A stretch of 64,000 bases of DNA, taken from positions 1 through 64,000 of the forward strand of contig NZ_JWLL01000001.1 in assembly GCF_000814025.1 (NCBI RefSeq), read 5' to 3'. Position numbers and translations under genes: made by a program. Position 1 is the first letter of the stretch. The number at the start of each line of letters is the position of its first letter. Origin of the DNA: Tateyamaria sp. ANG-S1. GTDB taxonomy: Bacteria; Pseudomonadota; Alphaproteobacteria; Rhodobacterales; Rhodobacteraceae. The notes under the pieces were generated by a model. That model worked only from the letters and a program-made list of their open reading frames with translations, was not told where the DNA came from and made no database searches. Positions 7,917 through 16,577 of the stretch are shown in pieces.

Positions 7917-9230
7917 ATGCAAACCACATTTACCCCCGAACAGCTCAGCGACCCGCAGATCGAGCGGTCGAACGAGATCCTGCGCAATTGCGTGCATTGC
8001 GGGTTCTGCACGGCCACTTGCCCGACCTATCAGGTGCTTGGCGATGAGCTGGATAGCCCGCGGGGCCGTATCTACCTGATCAAGGATATGCTTGAGAATG
8101 ACCGCGACCCGGACGAGAAGGTCGTCAAGCATATCGACCGCTGCCTTTCCTGTCTTGCTTGCATGACGACCTGCCCCTCGGGCGTGCACTACATGCACTT
8201 GGTCGATCATGCGCGGGAATATATCGAAAACCGCTACAAACGCCCCTTCACCGACCGCGCGCTGCGCTGGGTGCTGGCGCGCATTCTGCCCTATCCGATG
8301 CGGTTCCGCGTGGCACTTCTGGGCGCCAAGATCGGGCGTCCTTTTGCCCGTCTGATGCCCGACGCCCGCCTGCGCGCGATGCTGGAGATGGCGCCGGATC
8401 ACATCCCGCCCGTCAGCCGCAATGATGATCCGCAAAGCTTTGCGCCAAAAGCGCCCCGGAAGATGCGCGTTGCGCTGATGACGGGCTGCGCGCAACGGGC
8501 GCTCAACACAGACATCAACGACGCCACCATCCGCCTGCTCACCCGGCTGGGCTGCGAAGTTGTTGTGGCCGAGGGTGCGGGCTGTTGCGGTGCGCTCACC
8601 CACCACATGGGCAAGGCGGACGAAAGCCACGCAACGGCGGCCAAGAACATCCGCGCCTGGGCCAAGGAAATGGATGGCGACGGCCTCGACGCCATAGTCA
8701 TCAACACCTCGGGCTGCGGCACCACGGTCAAGGACTATGGCCACATGTTCCGCAATGATGCGCTGGCGGAGGATGCAGCCCGGGTCGCAGGTATCGCCAT
8801 GGACGTGAGCGAAGTACTGATGAAACTCGACCTGCCCGAAGGCACGCAGCAGGACATGACCATCGCCTACCACGCGGCCTGTTCCCTGCAACACGGCCAA
8901 CAGATCAAGACATACCCCAAGGATCTGCTCAAGCGGGCAGGCTACAAGGTGGTCGAACCCGCCGACAGCCACCTGTGCTGTGGCTCTGCGGGCACCTACA
9001 ACCTCATGCAGCCCGAGATTTCGCAGCAGTTGAAAAAGCGCAAAGTGCGCACGCTCGAGGCCAAGAACCCCGACATCATCGCCGCCGGCAATATCGGCTG
9101 CATGATGCAGATCGGGTCGGCAGCAGGGGTGCCTGTCGTGCACACGGTCGAGCTGCTGGATTGGGCCACCGGCGGGCCGCGTCCGCCCGCGCTCGACCGC
9201 CACCCAAGTGACGTGCCGATTTTGCGTTAA
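7917..9230 (+). CDS. glcF: glycolate oxidase iron-sulfur subunit GlcF
   Basis: 437 aa. Two ferredoxin-type 4Fe-4S motifs near the N-terminus: CVHCGFCTATCPTY (about residues 24-37) and CLSCLACMTTCPSGV (about 74-88). Two cysteine-rich CCG modules follow, with GAGCCGALTHH (about 221) and HLCCGSAGTYN (about 352), as in heterodisulfide-reductase-type subunits. It accepts electrons from GlcD/GlcE and passes them to the membrane. Length and motifs are typical, and it is the last gene of the glc operon. Confidence 0.94.
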   Translation: MQTTFTPEQLSDPQIERSNEILRNCVHCGFCTATCPTYQVLGDELDSPRGRIYLIKDMLENDRDPDEKVVKHIDRCLSCLACMTTCPSGVHYMHLVDHAREYIENRYKRPFTDRALRWVLARILPYPMRFRVALLGAKIGRPFARLMPDARLRAMLEMAPDHIPPVSRNDDPQSFAPKAPRKMRVALMTGCAQRALNTDINDATIRLLTRLGCEVVVAEGAGCCGALTHHMGKADESHATAAKNIRAWAKEMDGDGLDAIVINTSGCGTTVKDYGHMFRNDALAEDAARVAGIAMDVSEVLMKLDLPEGTQQDMTIAYHAACSLQHGQQIKTYPKDLLKRAGYKVVEPADSHLCCGSAGTYNLMQPEISQQLKKRKVRTLEAKNPDIIAAGNIGCMMQIGSAAGVPVVHTVELLDWATGGPRPPALDRHPSDVPILR

Positions 9231-9299
9231 ATTGGACCTATGCCCTAATTTTGCCCCCATTCGCGCCTAGATCCGACTCAACCGTGGGATCGGAGAGTG

Positions 9300-10100
9300 A
9301 TGAGTATGCGCCGATGGATGGCCTTGTTTGTTTTGGCCCTGGCAGTGACAACGACAGCGGTGGCGCAAGACGCGCAACTCAAGCGTCTCGACTCTGGTGC
9401 GGATGCAGCAGGGTGGGAGGCTGTCGGGCGGCTCAATGTCGGCGGCACCGGGTTTTGCACAGGCGCTCTGATCGCGCCGGATCTCGTGCTGACAGCGGGC
9501 CATTGCCTGTTTGACAAGGAAACCGGCGACCGGATCGACCATACGCAGGTCGAGTTCCTGGCGGGCTGGCGCAACGGGCGGGCCTCGGCCTACCGCAATG
9601 TGCGACGTGCCGTGGTGCATCCGGACTACACCTATGCCGGCCATGTGAAATCCGAAGGCGTGCGCAACGACCTAGCACTTCTCGAACTCGAACACCCCAT
9701 TCGCGATGGCAAGATCATGCCCTTCGACACCGCCGCGCGCCCGCCGCGCGGGGCCAAGGTCGGTGTGGTCAGCTATGCGACGGGTCGGTCCGAAGCCCCA
9801 TCGCTGCAGGAACTGTGCCGCGTTCTGGCGCAACAGGACGGCCTGCTTGTGACGTCCTGTTCGGTCGAATTCGGCAGTTCCGGCGCCCCGATCTTTGTGA
9901 TCGACAAGGGCCGCGTCCAGATCGTTTCGGTCGTGTCCGCCAAGGCCGAGGTTGAGGGCAAGGCCGTGTCGCTGGGCACGTCGCTGGGCGCTCCGCTTGC
10001 GCGCCTGCAAGCCGAACTCGTGGCCCAACGCGACGACATCAGCCCCCGTATCTCCGGTGGAATGCGCCGCGACACGGGCGCGAAGTTCATCAAACCATGA
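9300..10100 (+). CDS. secreted trypsin-like serine protease, first of a tandem pair
   Basis: 266 aa, S1 fold. Signal peptide with hydrophobic core WMALFVLALAVTTTAVA, then QDA. Triad: His in LVLTAGHCLF, Asp in RNDLALLELE, Ser in SVEFGSSGAPIF, where canonical GDSGGP is replaced by GSSGAP. A Cys pair brackets the His region (GFCTGAL / AGHC). GTG 9297, ATG 9300 and ATG 9306 are all possible starts; GGAG at 9292 fits 9300 or 9306. The stop overlaps the next gene by 4 nt. Likely periplasmic or exported; substrate unknown. Confidence 0.85.
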   Translation: MSMRRWMALFVLALAVTTTAVAQDAQLKRLDSGADAAGWEAVGRLNVGGTGFCTGALIAPDLVLTAGHCLFDKETGDRIDHTQVEFLAGWRNGRASAYRNVRRAVVHPDYTYAGHVKSEGVRNDLALLELEHPIRDGKIMPFDTAARPPRGAKVGVVSYATGRSEAPSLQELCRVLAQQDGLLVTSCSVEFGSSGAPIFVIDKGRVQIVSVVSAKAEVEGKAVSLGTSLGAPLARLQAELVAQRDDISPRISGGMRRDTGAKFIKP

Positions 10101-10903
10101 GAGCGCTGGCACTCCTCCTGGCCCTGTTGACGGCCACAGCCACGCAGGCGCAGACGACAAAGCTGCGCACGCTCGATACCGATTACTCTGCCGCCAGTTG
10201 GAAGGCCGTGGGCCGGATCGAGTTTGGCGGCGGTCGCGCCTTTTGTTCCGGCACGCTGATCGCGCGCGATCTGGTGCTGACGGCGGCCCATTGCCTCTAC
10301 AAACCCGATACCGACCAGCTTTGGCCCACGGACACGATCCGCTTCCGGGCCGGGTTCCGCAATGGCGAGGCGGCAGCCACCCGCCGCGCATCGGATGCCT
10401 CGGCCCACGAACGGTTCGATGCAATAGGCCCCCTGACAGCCGAAAACGCCAGCTACGACGTGGCCCTGATCCGGCTGGCCGAGCCTGTCTCGACCTTCGA
10501 TGTACCACCGTTCTACGTGCACGAAGGGGCTGTCCCGAGCGGTCCTGTCAGCGTTGTCAGCTACGGGCGTGGCCGCGAAAATGCACAGTCGCGGCAAAAG
10601 CAATGCCAACTGCTCGACCGGGCCGATGACGCGATGCTGTTTGACTGCGACGTCACCTTCGGCTCCTCCGGCGCGCCGGTCTTTACCCACAAGAACGGGC
10701 GGGGGCAGATCGTGTCGGTGATCTCCGGCATGGTGCATATCAAGGGCGAAAAACGGGCGCTCGGGATGGTGCTGCCCGAGCGCATCACGGAAGTGAAACG
10801 CCAGCTCAGGATGCAGGTGGCACCGCCCGTCGCACAGGTGCGCCGGATCACGGTGGGCGGCGGCACTCGCAGCGGCACAGGCGCGAAATTCGTCAAACCC
10901 TAG
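10097..10903 (+). CDS. secreted trypsin-like serine protease, second of the pair
   Basis: 268 aa, a clear paralogue of the preceding protein: signal peptide MRALALLLALLTATATQAQ, His in LVLTAAHCLY, Asp in SYDVALIRLAEP, Ser in DVTFGSSGAPVF. Both proteins end almost identically (..GTGAKFVKP here, ..DTGAKFIKP in the first). An ATGA overlap joins the two genes, so this is a tandem duplication kept as one translation unit. The non-canonical GSSGAP is shared, so the substitution predates the duplication. Confidence 0.85.
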   Translation: MRALALLLALLTATATQAQTTKLRTLDTDYSAASWKAVGRIEFGGGRAFCSGTLIARDLVLTAAHCLYKPDTDQLWPTDTIRFRAGFRNGEAAATRRASDASAHERFDAIGPLTAENASYDVALIRLAEPVSTFDVPPFYVHEGAVPSGPVSVVSYGRGRENAQSRQKQCQLLDRADDAMLFDCDVTFGSSGAPVFTHKNGRGQIVSVISGMVHIKGEKRALGMVLPERITEVKRQLRMQVAPPVAQVRRITVGGGTRSGTGAKFVKP

Positions 10904-10907
10904 GGGT

Positions 10908-10936
10908 CTTGAACGGCCAAAAATCCTCACCACATT
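10908..10936 (+). promoter_or_regulatory. putative RpoH (sigma-32) promoter for hsp20
   Basis: CTTGAA at 10908-10913 is followed after 16 nt by CCACATT at 10930-10936, close to the heat-shock consensus CTTGAA / CCCATnT. It begins 4 nt after the protease stop and lies about 100 nt before the small heat-shock gene, so it would make an independent heat-inducible transcript. Confidence 0.55.
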
Positions 10937-10970
10937 GATGGTATCGGATGCCCAGCCGGGGTCCGACCAT

Positions 10971-10998
10971 AGCAACCTTGCGGGTTTGTCCGGACCGG
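10971..10998 (+). promoter_or_regulatory. hairpin in the hsp20 5' leader
   Basis: GCGGGTTT and AAACCCGC flank a GC-rich loop containing CCGGACCGG, within the predicted untranslated leader. ROSE-type RNA thermometers precede many alphaproteobacterial small heat-shock genes; the final ribosome-site-masking helix is not obvious here, so the role is open. Confidence 0.4.
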
Positions 10999-11032
10999 AA
11001 AACCCGCCGTTAATCGCTCTGATGAGGATGAC

Positions 11033-11497
11033 ATGCGTACATACGACTTTGCACCGCTTTACCGCGCAACAGTTGGTTTCGACCAGATTGCCGACCTGAT
11101 GGACCGGGTCCTTGCGACGGACAACAACGCGGGCACATACCCCCCCTACAACATCGAAAAGACCGACGATGATGCCTACCGCATCTCGATTGCCGTTGCG
11201 GGTTTTTCCGACGCCGACCTTGGTGTCGAGGTCAAGGAAAAGTCGCTGATCGTCTCGGCCCGCAAAGCCGACGAACAGGACAAGACCTACCTCCACCGCG
11301 GCATTGCCACCCGCGCGTTTGAACGTCGCTTCCACCTGGCTGACCACGTGGTCGTGACAGGTGCCTCCCATGTCGATGGCATGCTGCATATCGAACTTGT
11401 GCGCGAGGTGCCCGAGGCCCTCAAACCCCGCCGGATTGAGATTGCCAGCCAAAAGGCGATTGAAACGGACGTGGTGGACGCCAAGGCCGTGAACTAA
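11033..11497 (+). CDS. Hsp20 family small heat-shock protein
   Basis: 154 aa. The N-terminus FAPLYRATVGFDQIADLMD is the IbpA/HspA-type start. The alpha-crystallin domain covers about residues 35-130: YPPYNIEKTDDDAYRISIAV, then GVEVKEKSLIVSARK, then AFERRFHLADHVVV. The C-terminal region has the I-x-I-like tail RRIEIA. It acts as an ATP-independent holdase in the cytoplasm. GAGGA precedes ATG 11033, and it has its own heat-shock-type promoter and a strong terminator after it. Confidence 0.92.
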   Translation: MRTYDFAPLYRATVGFDQIADLMDRVLATDNNAGTYPPYNIEKTDDDAYRISIAVAGFSDADLGVEVKEKSLIVSARKADEQDKTYLHRGIATRAFERRFHLADHVVVTGASHVDGMLHIELVREVPEALKPRRIEIASQKAIETDVVDAKAVN

Positions 11498-11535
11498 GCC
11501 GACCCAAGTCCGACCTCCTCCTCCCTGTCGGACGA

Positions 11536-11568
11536 CCCCGGGGTGCTGCACGCGCCCCGGGGTTTTTT
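11536..11568 (+). terminator. intrinsic terminator after hsp20
   Basis: CCCCGGGG (11536-11543) and CCCCGGGG (11555-11562) form an 8-bp GC stem followed by TTTTTT (11563-11568). Confidence 0.9.
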
Positions 11569-11641
11569 GTGCCCAAATGATCTGGCGCAAAGACGAAGGC
11601 CCGCGCCCCATGCATGGATCGCCCGCAACGGAGGATACGCC

Positions 11642-12145
11642 ATGCCCGCAGCCCAGACGAAAACGGACCTGCTTGCCGTCACGCACAAGGAGTTCGAGAA
11701 ACTCACAACGCTGATCGCCCAAGTCCCGGACGACATTGCGGTCGAGAAACTGGAAGATGACACCTCAATCAAGGATGTCATCGGCCACCGGGCCCATTGG
11801 ATCGACCTGTTTTTTGGCTGGTACGCAGACGGGCAGGCGGGCAAGCCGGTCTTTTTTCCCGCCGAAGGGTACAAGTGGAACGACCTGAAAAGCTACAACG
11901 CCCATCTGCGGCAACGTCAGGCCGATCTGGACTGGGCCGAGGTGGTTGCGATGCTGCGGGACGGCCACGCGCGCCTGCTGGAGTTCATCGAAACCCGGTC
12001 CGAAGCAGAGCTTTATGGCGGGCCGATGAAAGGGGCCAAGAACGCGTGGCGACTTGGCCGCTGGGTCGAAGCGACCGGGCCCAGCCACTACCGCTCCGCG
12101 GCCAAGTTCATCCGCAAGGCGGTCAAGGACAAGGCGTTGACCTGA
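11642..12145 (+). CDS. ClbS/DfsB family four-helix-bundle protein
   Basis: 167 aa, helical. Features of the ClbS/DfsB (DUF1706) family: TKTDLLAVTHKEFEKL at the start, SIKDVIGHRAHWIDLFFGWY (conserved H..W), EGYKWNDLKSYN, and a C-terminal GRWVEATGPSHYRSA. Members are DinB-like bundles; ClbS opens the colibactin warhead, while most members are uncharacterised. GGAGGA at 11630 fits ATG 11642; the upstream in-frame extension reads into the terminator and is rejected. Confidence 0.8.
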   Translation: MPAAQTKTDLLAVTHKEFEKLTTLIAQVPDDIAVEKLEDDTSIKDVIGHRAHWIDLFFGWYADGQAGKPVFFPAEGYKWNDLKSYNAHLRQRQADLDWAEVVAMLRDGHARLLEFIETRSEAELYGGPMKGAKNAWRLGRWVEATGPSHYRSAAKFIRKAVKDKALT

Positions 12146-12149
12146 GCCG

Positions 12150-12899
12150 TCAGGCGGTGTCGGCCCCGATGGCCAGCAGCCGGTCTATCTCCGCATTCAC
12201 AGCCTCGGGCGCATCAAGGTTCGCGATATGCCCTGCGCCGGGCAGCACGACATGCCGACAGGCCGGGATGGCCGCCGCCATCGCCGCTGCGCGCCCATGA
12301 ATGCGCGTGTTGCGCGCACCGACCATGACGGCACAAGGCATCGTCAGCTCCCCCAGATGTCGCCGCCCGTCATAGGCCGTCGCCAGACACAGAACCGCAT
12401 GGGATTGCGTCGCATCCAGCCGCGGCAGGGTGGCTTTCAGGTAGGTCGCCGCTTCGGGCGTCTCGGCCCCCAGATGGCGCGCAGGCAGCCGGGCCATCCA
12501 GCGCGGCGGGATCAGTGCCATGGGCCACAGGCAGGCGTTTATCAGGTGCCGCGCCACCGCACTGCCGGTCACCGTCGGCACCGCTTCGATCATGGCAAGG
12601 TGTGATACCGCGCCCGGCCACCGCGCCGCCATCTCCAGCGCCACCATGCCGCCCATCGACAGCCCGACCACCGCATATCTGTGCACCCCGAGTGCCTCCA
12701 AACGCGCATGCACGTTCTCGGCCATCTGCTCTACGCTCGTTGCTGCCGGAACACTTCCATGCCCAGGCAAATTGGGAACGATCACCCGGCGCGTGCTCCG
12801 AAAATGCGTGCGTTGCGGCGCCCACATGTGGTTGTCCACGCCCGCCCCGTGCAGGAATACAAGGGCAGGGCCATCGCCTTCGTCAATCAGGTCCGTCAT
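12150..12899 (-). CDS. alpha/beta hydrolase
   Basis: 249 aa. Oxyanion motif FLHGAGVDNHMW near residue 17, nucleophile elbow VGLSMGGM near residue 90 (Ser), and catalytic His in GAGHIANLDAPE near the C-terminus. This is the classic fold of enol-lactonase or esterase-like hydrolases of 250 aa; the substrate cannot be told. ATG 12899 (MTDLIDEGDGP) is preferred over ATG 12929. It is convergent with the ClbS-like gene, with only 4 nt between stops. Confidence 0.8.
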   Translation of the reverse strand: MTDLIDEGDGPALVFLHGAGVDNHMWAPQRTHFRSTRRVIVPNLPGHGSVPAATSVEQMAENVHARLEALGVHRYAVVGLSMGGMVALEMAARWPGAVSHLAMIEAVPTVTGSAVARHLINACLWPMALIPPRWMARLPARHLGAETPEAATYLKATLPRLDATQSHAVLCLATAYDGRRHLGELTMPCAVMVGARNTRIHGRAAAMAAAIPACRHVVLPGAGHIANLDAPEAVNAEIDRLLAIGADTA

Positions 12900-12955
12900 G
12901 CGCTGTGGCTTAGCATCGCGCAGGCCCAAGTCCCACCCGTATGGCCCGCCTCCGC

Positions 12956-14203
12956 CTAGCCTGCGTCCCGCGCCCCCGCAGCCAGCGCGAGCCCGTCCGC
13001 AACGGCGGTAAACACCTCGGAAAACGAATGCCGCGCCGCTGGAAACTGATCCTTCATCGTGTCGGTCACCATCGACATCAGGCTCGACCCGCCCACATAA
13101 ATCACCTGGTCAATCTGCTCGGCACGCACCTGCGCCATCTCCAGCGTCTCCGCCACACCTCGGCGCAAAGCAGCCGCATGCGGATCGAGAATGCCCCGCA
13201 GCGCCGCCCCCGGCAACGCCGCCTCCAGCCCCCGCGCGACCTCGCCCAAGGCTATCACGGCATCCCCACGCCCCGAATTGGCATCAATCTTGCCCTGCTC
13301 CACGGCAAAGGCGACGTCATGGCCCAATTCATGCTCCAGCACAGTGCCCAGCCGCGCCATCTTCTCCCGCTCCTCAGCCATCTGCACCATGTCAGCGACC
13401 ATGCGCCGGGTCTGCGCGGTATAGAGAAACGGGATCTTCTCCCAGGTCGCCAGATCATTGAAAATCGCCTTGGGCGCGGGCAGGGTGCCCGGCCCGATGG
13501 CGTTCCTTATCAGCGTCCCAGCCCCAAACAGCGGCATCACCCGGTCAATGCTGATTGCGCGGTCAAAGTCGGTCCCACCAATGCGCACCCCATGGTTCGA
13601 CAGGATGGAGATCCCCTCGCCACCGGTACGAAAGATCGAAAAGTCCGATGTCCCGCCGCCAATATCCACGATCAGACCCGTAGCACCGGGATGGTCCAGC
13701 GCGCCCGCCGCAATGGCTGCTGCCTCAGGCTCCGGCAGGAACGACACGTCCTCAAACCCCGCCGCCAGATAACAGTCCCGCAAATCCGCCTCGGCCTGCG
13801 CTTCTCGCGGATCGCCAGAGCCGTGAAACACCACCGGACGCCCCGACAGGGCGTGATCAAACACATGCCCGGCCTCCGCCTCCGCCCGCCGCTTCACCTC
13901 CGTCAAAAACCGCGCGATGATGTCGACAAAGGTGATCCGCTCATTCAGCAACTGCCGCTTCTCGTGCATGACGGTCGTGCCCAGCACGCGCTTCAGCGCC
14001 CGCATGAACCGCCCTTCGACCCCCTCCAGCAGCGCGTCATTCGCCGGATGGCCCATCAGCATCTTTCGCGCGTCATAATCAAAGAACACGGTGGTCGGCA
14101 GCGTCGTCTGCCCTTGCGCCATGCTCACCAGATGCGGCTGACCATCCCGCACGTAGCCCGCCGCTGAATTCGACGTCCCAAAATCAATACCCAAGGTTGC
14201 CAT
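12956..14203 (-). CDS. Hsp70 family protein, YegD-like, lacking a full substrate domain
   Basis: 415 aa. Actin-like ATPase signatures: LGIDFGTSNSAAGY (phosphate 1), LIVDIGGGTSDFSIF (phosphate 2) and VIYVGGSSLMSMV (adenosine motif). About 200 residues shorter than DnaK, ending soon after the ATPase domain, as in E. coli YegD. No DnaJ or GrpE gene is nearby. The start at 14203 lies 18 nt after repeated element copy B. A cytoplasmic role in protein quality control is likely but the clients are unknown. Confidence 0.85.
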   Translation of the reverse strand: MATLGIDFGTSNSAAGYVRDGQPHLVSMAQGQTTLPTTVFFDYDARKMLMGHPANDALLEGVEGRFMRALKRVLGTTVMHEKRQLLNERITFVDIIARFLTEVKRRAEAEAGHVFDHALSGRPVVFHGSGDPREAQAEADLRDCYLAAGFEDVSFLPEPEAAAIAAGALDHPGATGLIVDIGGGTSDFSIFRTGGEGISILSNHGVRIGGTDFDRAISIDRVMPLFGAGTLIRNAIGPGTLPAPKAIFNDLATWEKIPFLYTAQTRRMVADMVQMAEEREKMARLGTVLEHELGHDVAFAVEQGKIDANSGRGDAVIALGEVARGLEAALPGAALRGILDPHAAALRRGVAETLEMAQVRAEQIDQVIYVGGSSLMSMVTDTMKDQFPAARHSFSEVFTAVADGLALAAGARDAG

Positions 14204-14220
14204 GACGCGCCGTCCTGATC

Positions 14221-14256
14221 CTTCATCTTGCCAGATAAACTCTCCCCGAAGGGCCG
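14221..14256 (-). repeat. 36-bp repeated element, copy B
   Basis: On the minus strand it begins CGGCCCTTCGGGGAGAG and ends GGCAAGATGAAG. 35 of 36 positions match copy D at 34926-34961. It sits immediately upstream of the Hsp70-like gene. Confidence 0.8.
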
Positions 14257-14320
14257 TTTGGCAAACAAAAACGCCGCCCGATTTCTCAGGCGGCGCCAGC
14301 AATGTAAACAGGCAAAAAGG

Positions 14321-16492
14321 TCAGTCCACGGACCCGATGGAAAAGAACATCGTCTCGCCCGAATGGTCATCGACACCGTCATTGTCGGTCGAAATCCAGG
14401 CCGTCCCATCGGCCAGGATCGCCAGCCCCTCGACCTTGTCCAAGACATAGCCGCCGGTCGAGGTCAGATCCGGGATCAGGTCCCGCACCTCTTCCTTGCT
14501 GACGACAGGCAACTCACCACCCAAGGGCGCAGGTTCCATCTCCGCCAGCGGCACGCGGTAGATCTTCTTGGTCACGGCTTCGATGCCATGCTGGTTGTCA
14601 CGCTCCACGACATAGACGTGATCGCCATGCGCCACGATCTCAGACAGGCCAACCCAACCCTTGGCCGGTTCCGCCTTCGGGTAGTGGACTGCGCCCCACT
14701 CCTCGGTCTCAAGGTTATAGGCCACCAGCTTCACATGATTGGCCGGATCATCCTTCCACTCACGCTGCACGGCCATCCACAGGGTATCGCCGACCTTGGT
14801 GATCCCCTCAAAGCCAAAGCGCCGCTCGACCGCCATCAATTCCGGGGGCAGGCCGATCTCTTCTTCAATGCTGCCATCGGCAGCCACCTTGTAGATCGCG
14901 TGCGGAATGACGCGGTCCGTGCGGCCTTCGCTGGCGATCCAGAACGCATCACCATCCAGCGTGATCCCCTCCATGTCCAGCTTCTGCGCAGGCCGACCTG
15001 CACGGGTCACGTCAATCGCCTCTACAATCCGCGCTGGGGTCTGCGAGGGATCAATCTTGAAGATGCGCGGCTGGAACCCATAGAAGCTGTCGGACACGGC
15101 ATAGATCATGCCATCCGCATCAGCGACCATGCCCGAGATAGCACCCCACCCGGTCAACTCCTCCATCCCTTCAGATGTCAGATGCGGATAAATCGCCGGA
15201 CCTTCGGCATATTCAAACAGCATCACATGCGCCCGCGCCGCACCATCTTCCAGCCCGTCCACTTCATTGGCCGACACCAGCAGGTTCCGCTCCGGAATCA
15301 CCACATAGCCTTCCGGCCCGATGCCCGACGGCAGCATCTGCGTCAGCACCGGCGCTTCCAGATTGGTGACGTCATAGACCCCGACGATGGACCCGCGCTC
15401 GGACCCCACGAACACAAACGGCGTGCCGTCAAAACTGGCAAAGGTCACGCTTTCGGGCTCCACGCCCTTCGCGTCCGACCGCTTGTCCGGGTAGTGCCCG
15501 ATCTGCACCATCGCGTGCTCAAAGCTCACGCCGCTTTCATAGACAACCCGCCCGTCCTTGCGGAAAATCGTCCAGCCGCGCGACCCGCCTTCGTAGTCGC
15601 CCTCGTTGGCGGTGGCAAAGTGTTCATCATCAATCCACGTCACCGCATCGGGCTCGCGCAGACGACCCATCTGGCTCTCGTTAAAGATCAGCGCACCACG
15701 CTCATCCGTGGCGTCGATGCCCTCCAGGTCCACAGCCCCGGCAGAGAAATGGCTGACGATGCTACCATCACGCGCCACCACCACCATGTGGTTGTTCTCT
15801 TGGAGCGTCACCACGGTCTCACCCAGAGCATTGATGGACACATATTCCGGCTCGGGGTCCGTGGGGGCGACATCGGCCAACCCTGTCAGATCGGCGGTCA
15901 GGATGCTGTCGCAGTCCAGCGACCCGTCCACCACGTCGATCATCTGCAACGACCCGGCGGGCAGCTGCGGGATCACCCCGTCGTTCAGGTCTTCGTCCCG
16001 CTCATTCTCAATCGCGACGGACACAAAAGACCCGTCAGGCGCCTTGGCCACACTGTCCGGCTGCCCGGCCAGATCGCAGGACGCGATGACGGACCCGTCC
16101 GCCACATTGATCGCCAGCATCTTGCCCGACGGGTTGGTAAAGCTCTCCGACGTGTTGATCCCGACAAAAGCGGTCGTGCCGATGACGGCCACGGATGTCG
16201 GCTCGCCCTCAAGCGCGATATTGCCCAATGGCTGCGGGTTGGCAGGGTCGGTGATGTCCACCCGGCCCAACGCCTCAAGCGGGCTGTCGGTATAGACCAG
16301 CGTCATCCCGTCAGCGGTCACATCGATGATCTCGGGCGAGCTTTCGCGGCTCGTGTCCTCGCCCTCGGCCATATTGGTCACGACCGGGAACGACGCGATG
16401 CGGTTGAAATGCTTGGCTGCATGGCCGTCAGCCACAGCCGCGCCTGCCATCAGGGCCAGCGCAGAGGTCATGCAGAAAAAGGGTTTGGTCAT
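14321..16492 (-). CDS. secreted phytase-like esterase with beta-propeller domain
   Basis: 723 aa. Signal peptide MTKPFFCMTSALALMAGAAVADG. The first half has repeated blade-like strands (DGMTLVYTDSPLEALGRVDI, then GTTAFVGINTSESF, then DGSFVSVAIENE), a choice-of-anchor-I-like propeller. The C-terminal half matches esterase-like phytase domains: KLDMEGITLDGDAFWIASEG, then RRFGFEGITKVGDTLWMAVQ, then VEGLAILADGTAWISTDND. Probably periplasmic or extracellular phosphoesterase activity. ATG 16492 has GGAG upstream. A Pho-box-like repeat at 16550-16567 supports a phosphate link. An in-frame ATG at 16513 is less likely. Confidence 0.8.
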   Translation of the reverse strand: MTKPFFCMTSALALMAGAAVADGHAAKHFNRIASFPVVTNMAEGEDTSRESSPEIIDVTADGMTLVYTDSPLEALGRVDITDPANPQPLGNIALEGEPTSVAVIGTTAFVGINTSESFTNPSGKMLAINVADGSVIASCDLAGQPDSVAKAPDGSFVSVAIENERDEDLNDGVIPQLPAGSLQMIDVVDGSLDCDSILTADLTGLADVAPTDPEPEYVSINALGETVVTLQENNHMVVVARDGSIVSHFSAGAVDLEGIDATDERGALIFNESQMGRLREPDAVTWIDDEHFATANEGDYEGGSRGWTIFRKDGRVVYESGVSFEHAMVQIGHYPDKRSDAKGVEPESVTFASFDGTPFVFVGSERGSIVGVYDVTNLEAPVLTQMLPSGIGPEGYVVIPERNLLVSANEVDGLEDGAARAHVMLFEYAEGPAIYPHLTSEGMEELTGWGAISGMVADADGMIYAVSDSFYGFQPRIFKIDPSQTPARIVEAIDVTRAGRPAQKLDMEGITLDGDAFWIASEGRTDRVIPHAIYKVAADGSIEEEIGLPPELMAVERRFGFEGITKVGDTLWMAVQREWKDDPANHVKLVAYNLETEEWGAVHYPKAEPAKGWVGLSEIVAHGDHVYVVERDNQHGIEAVTKKIYRVPLAEMEPAPLGGELPVVSKEEVRDLIPDLTSTGGYVLDKVEGLAILADGTAWISTDNDGVDDHSGETMFFSIGSVD

Positions 16493-16549
16493 AAGACACT
16501 CCATCGGGATCAAATCCCGGATGCAGTGGCCGCGTTCGTTGACGCTGAC

Positions 16550-16567
16550 GTAACAGTCAGATGTCAG
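16550..16567 (-). promoter_or_regulatory. Pho-box-like direct repeat
   Basis: On the minus strand the sequence is CTGACAT-CTGA-CTGTTAC: two 7-bp repeats 11 bp apart, the geometry of PhoB sites (consensus CTGTCAT-N4-CTGTCAT). It lies 58 bp before the start of the phytase-like esterase gene. Confidence 0.5.
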
Positions 16568-16577
16568 TTTTGTAAAA

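Noticed and set aside
10923-10929. anti-ribosome-site ATCCTCA pairing with TGAGGAT before the hsp20 start
   Set aside because: It lies between the -35 and -10 boxes of the proposed heat-shock promoter and would not be in that transcript.
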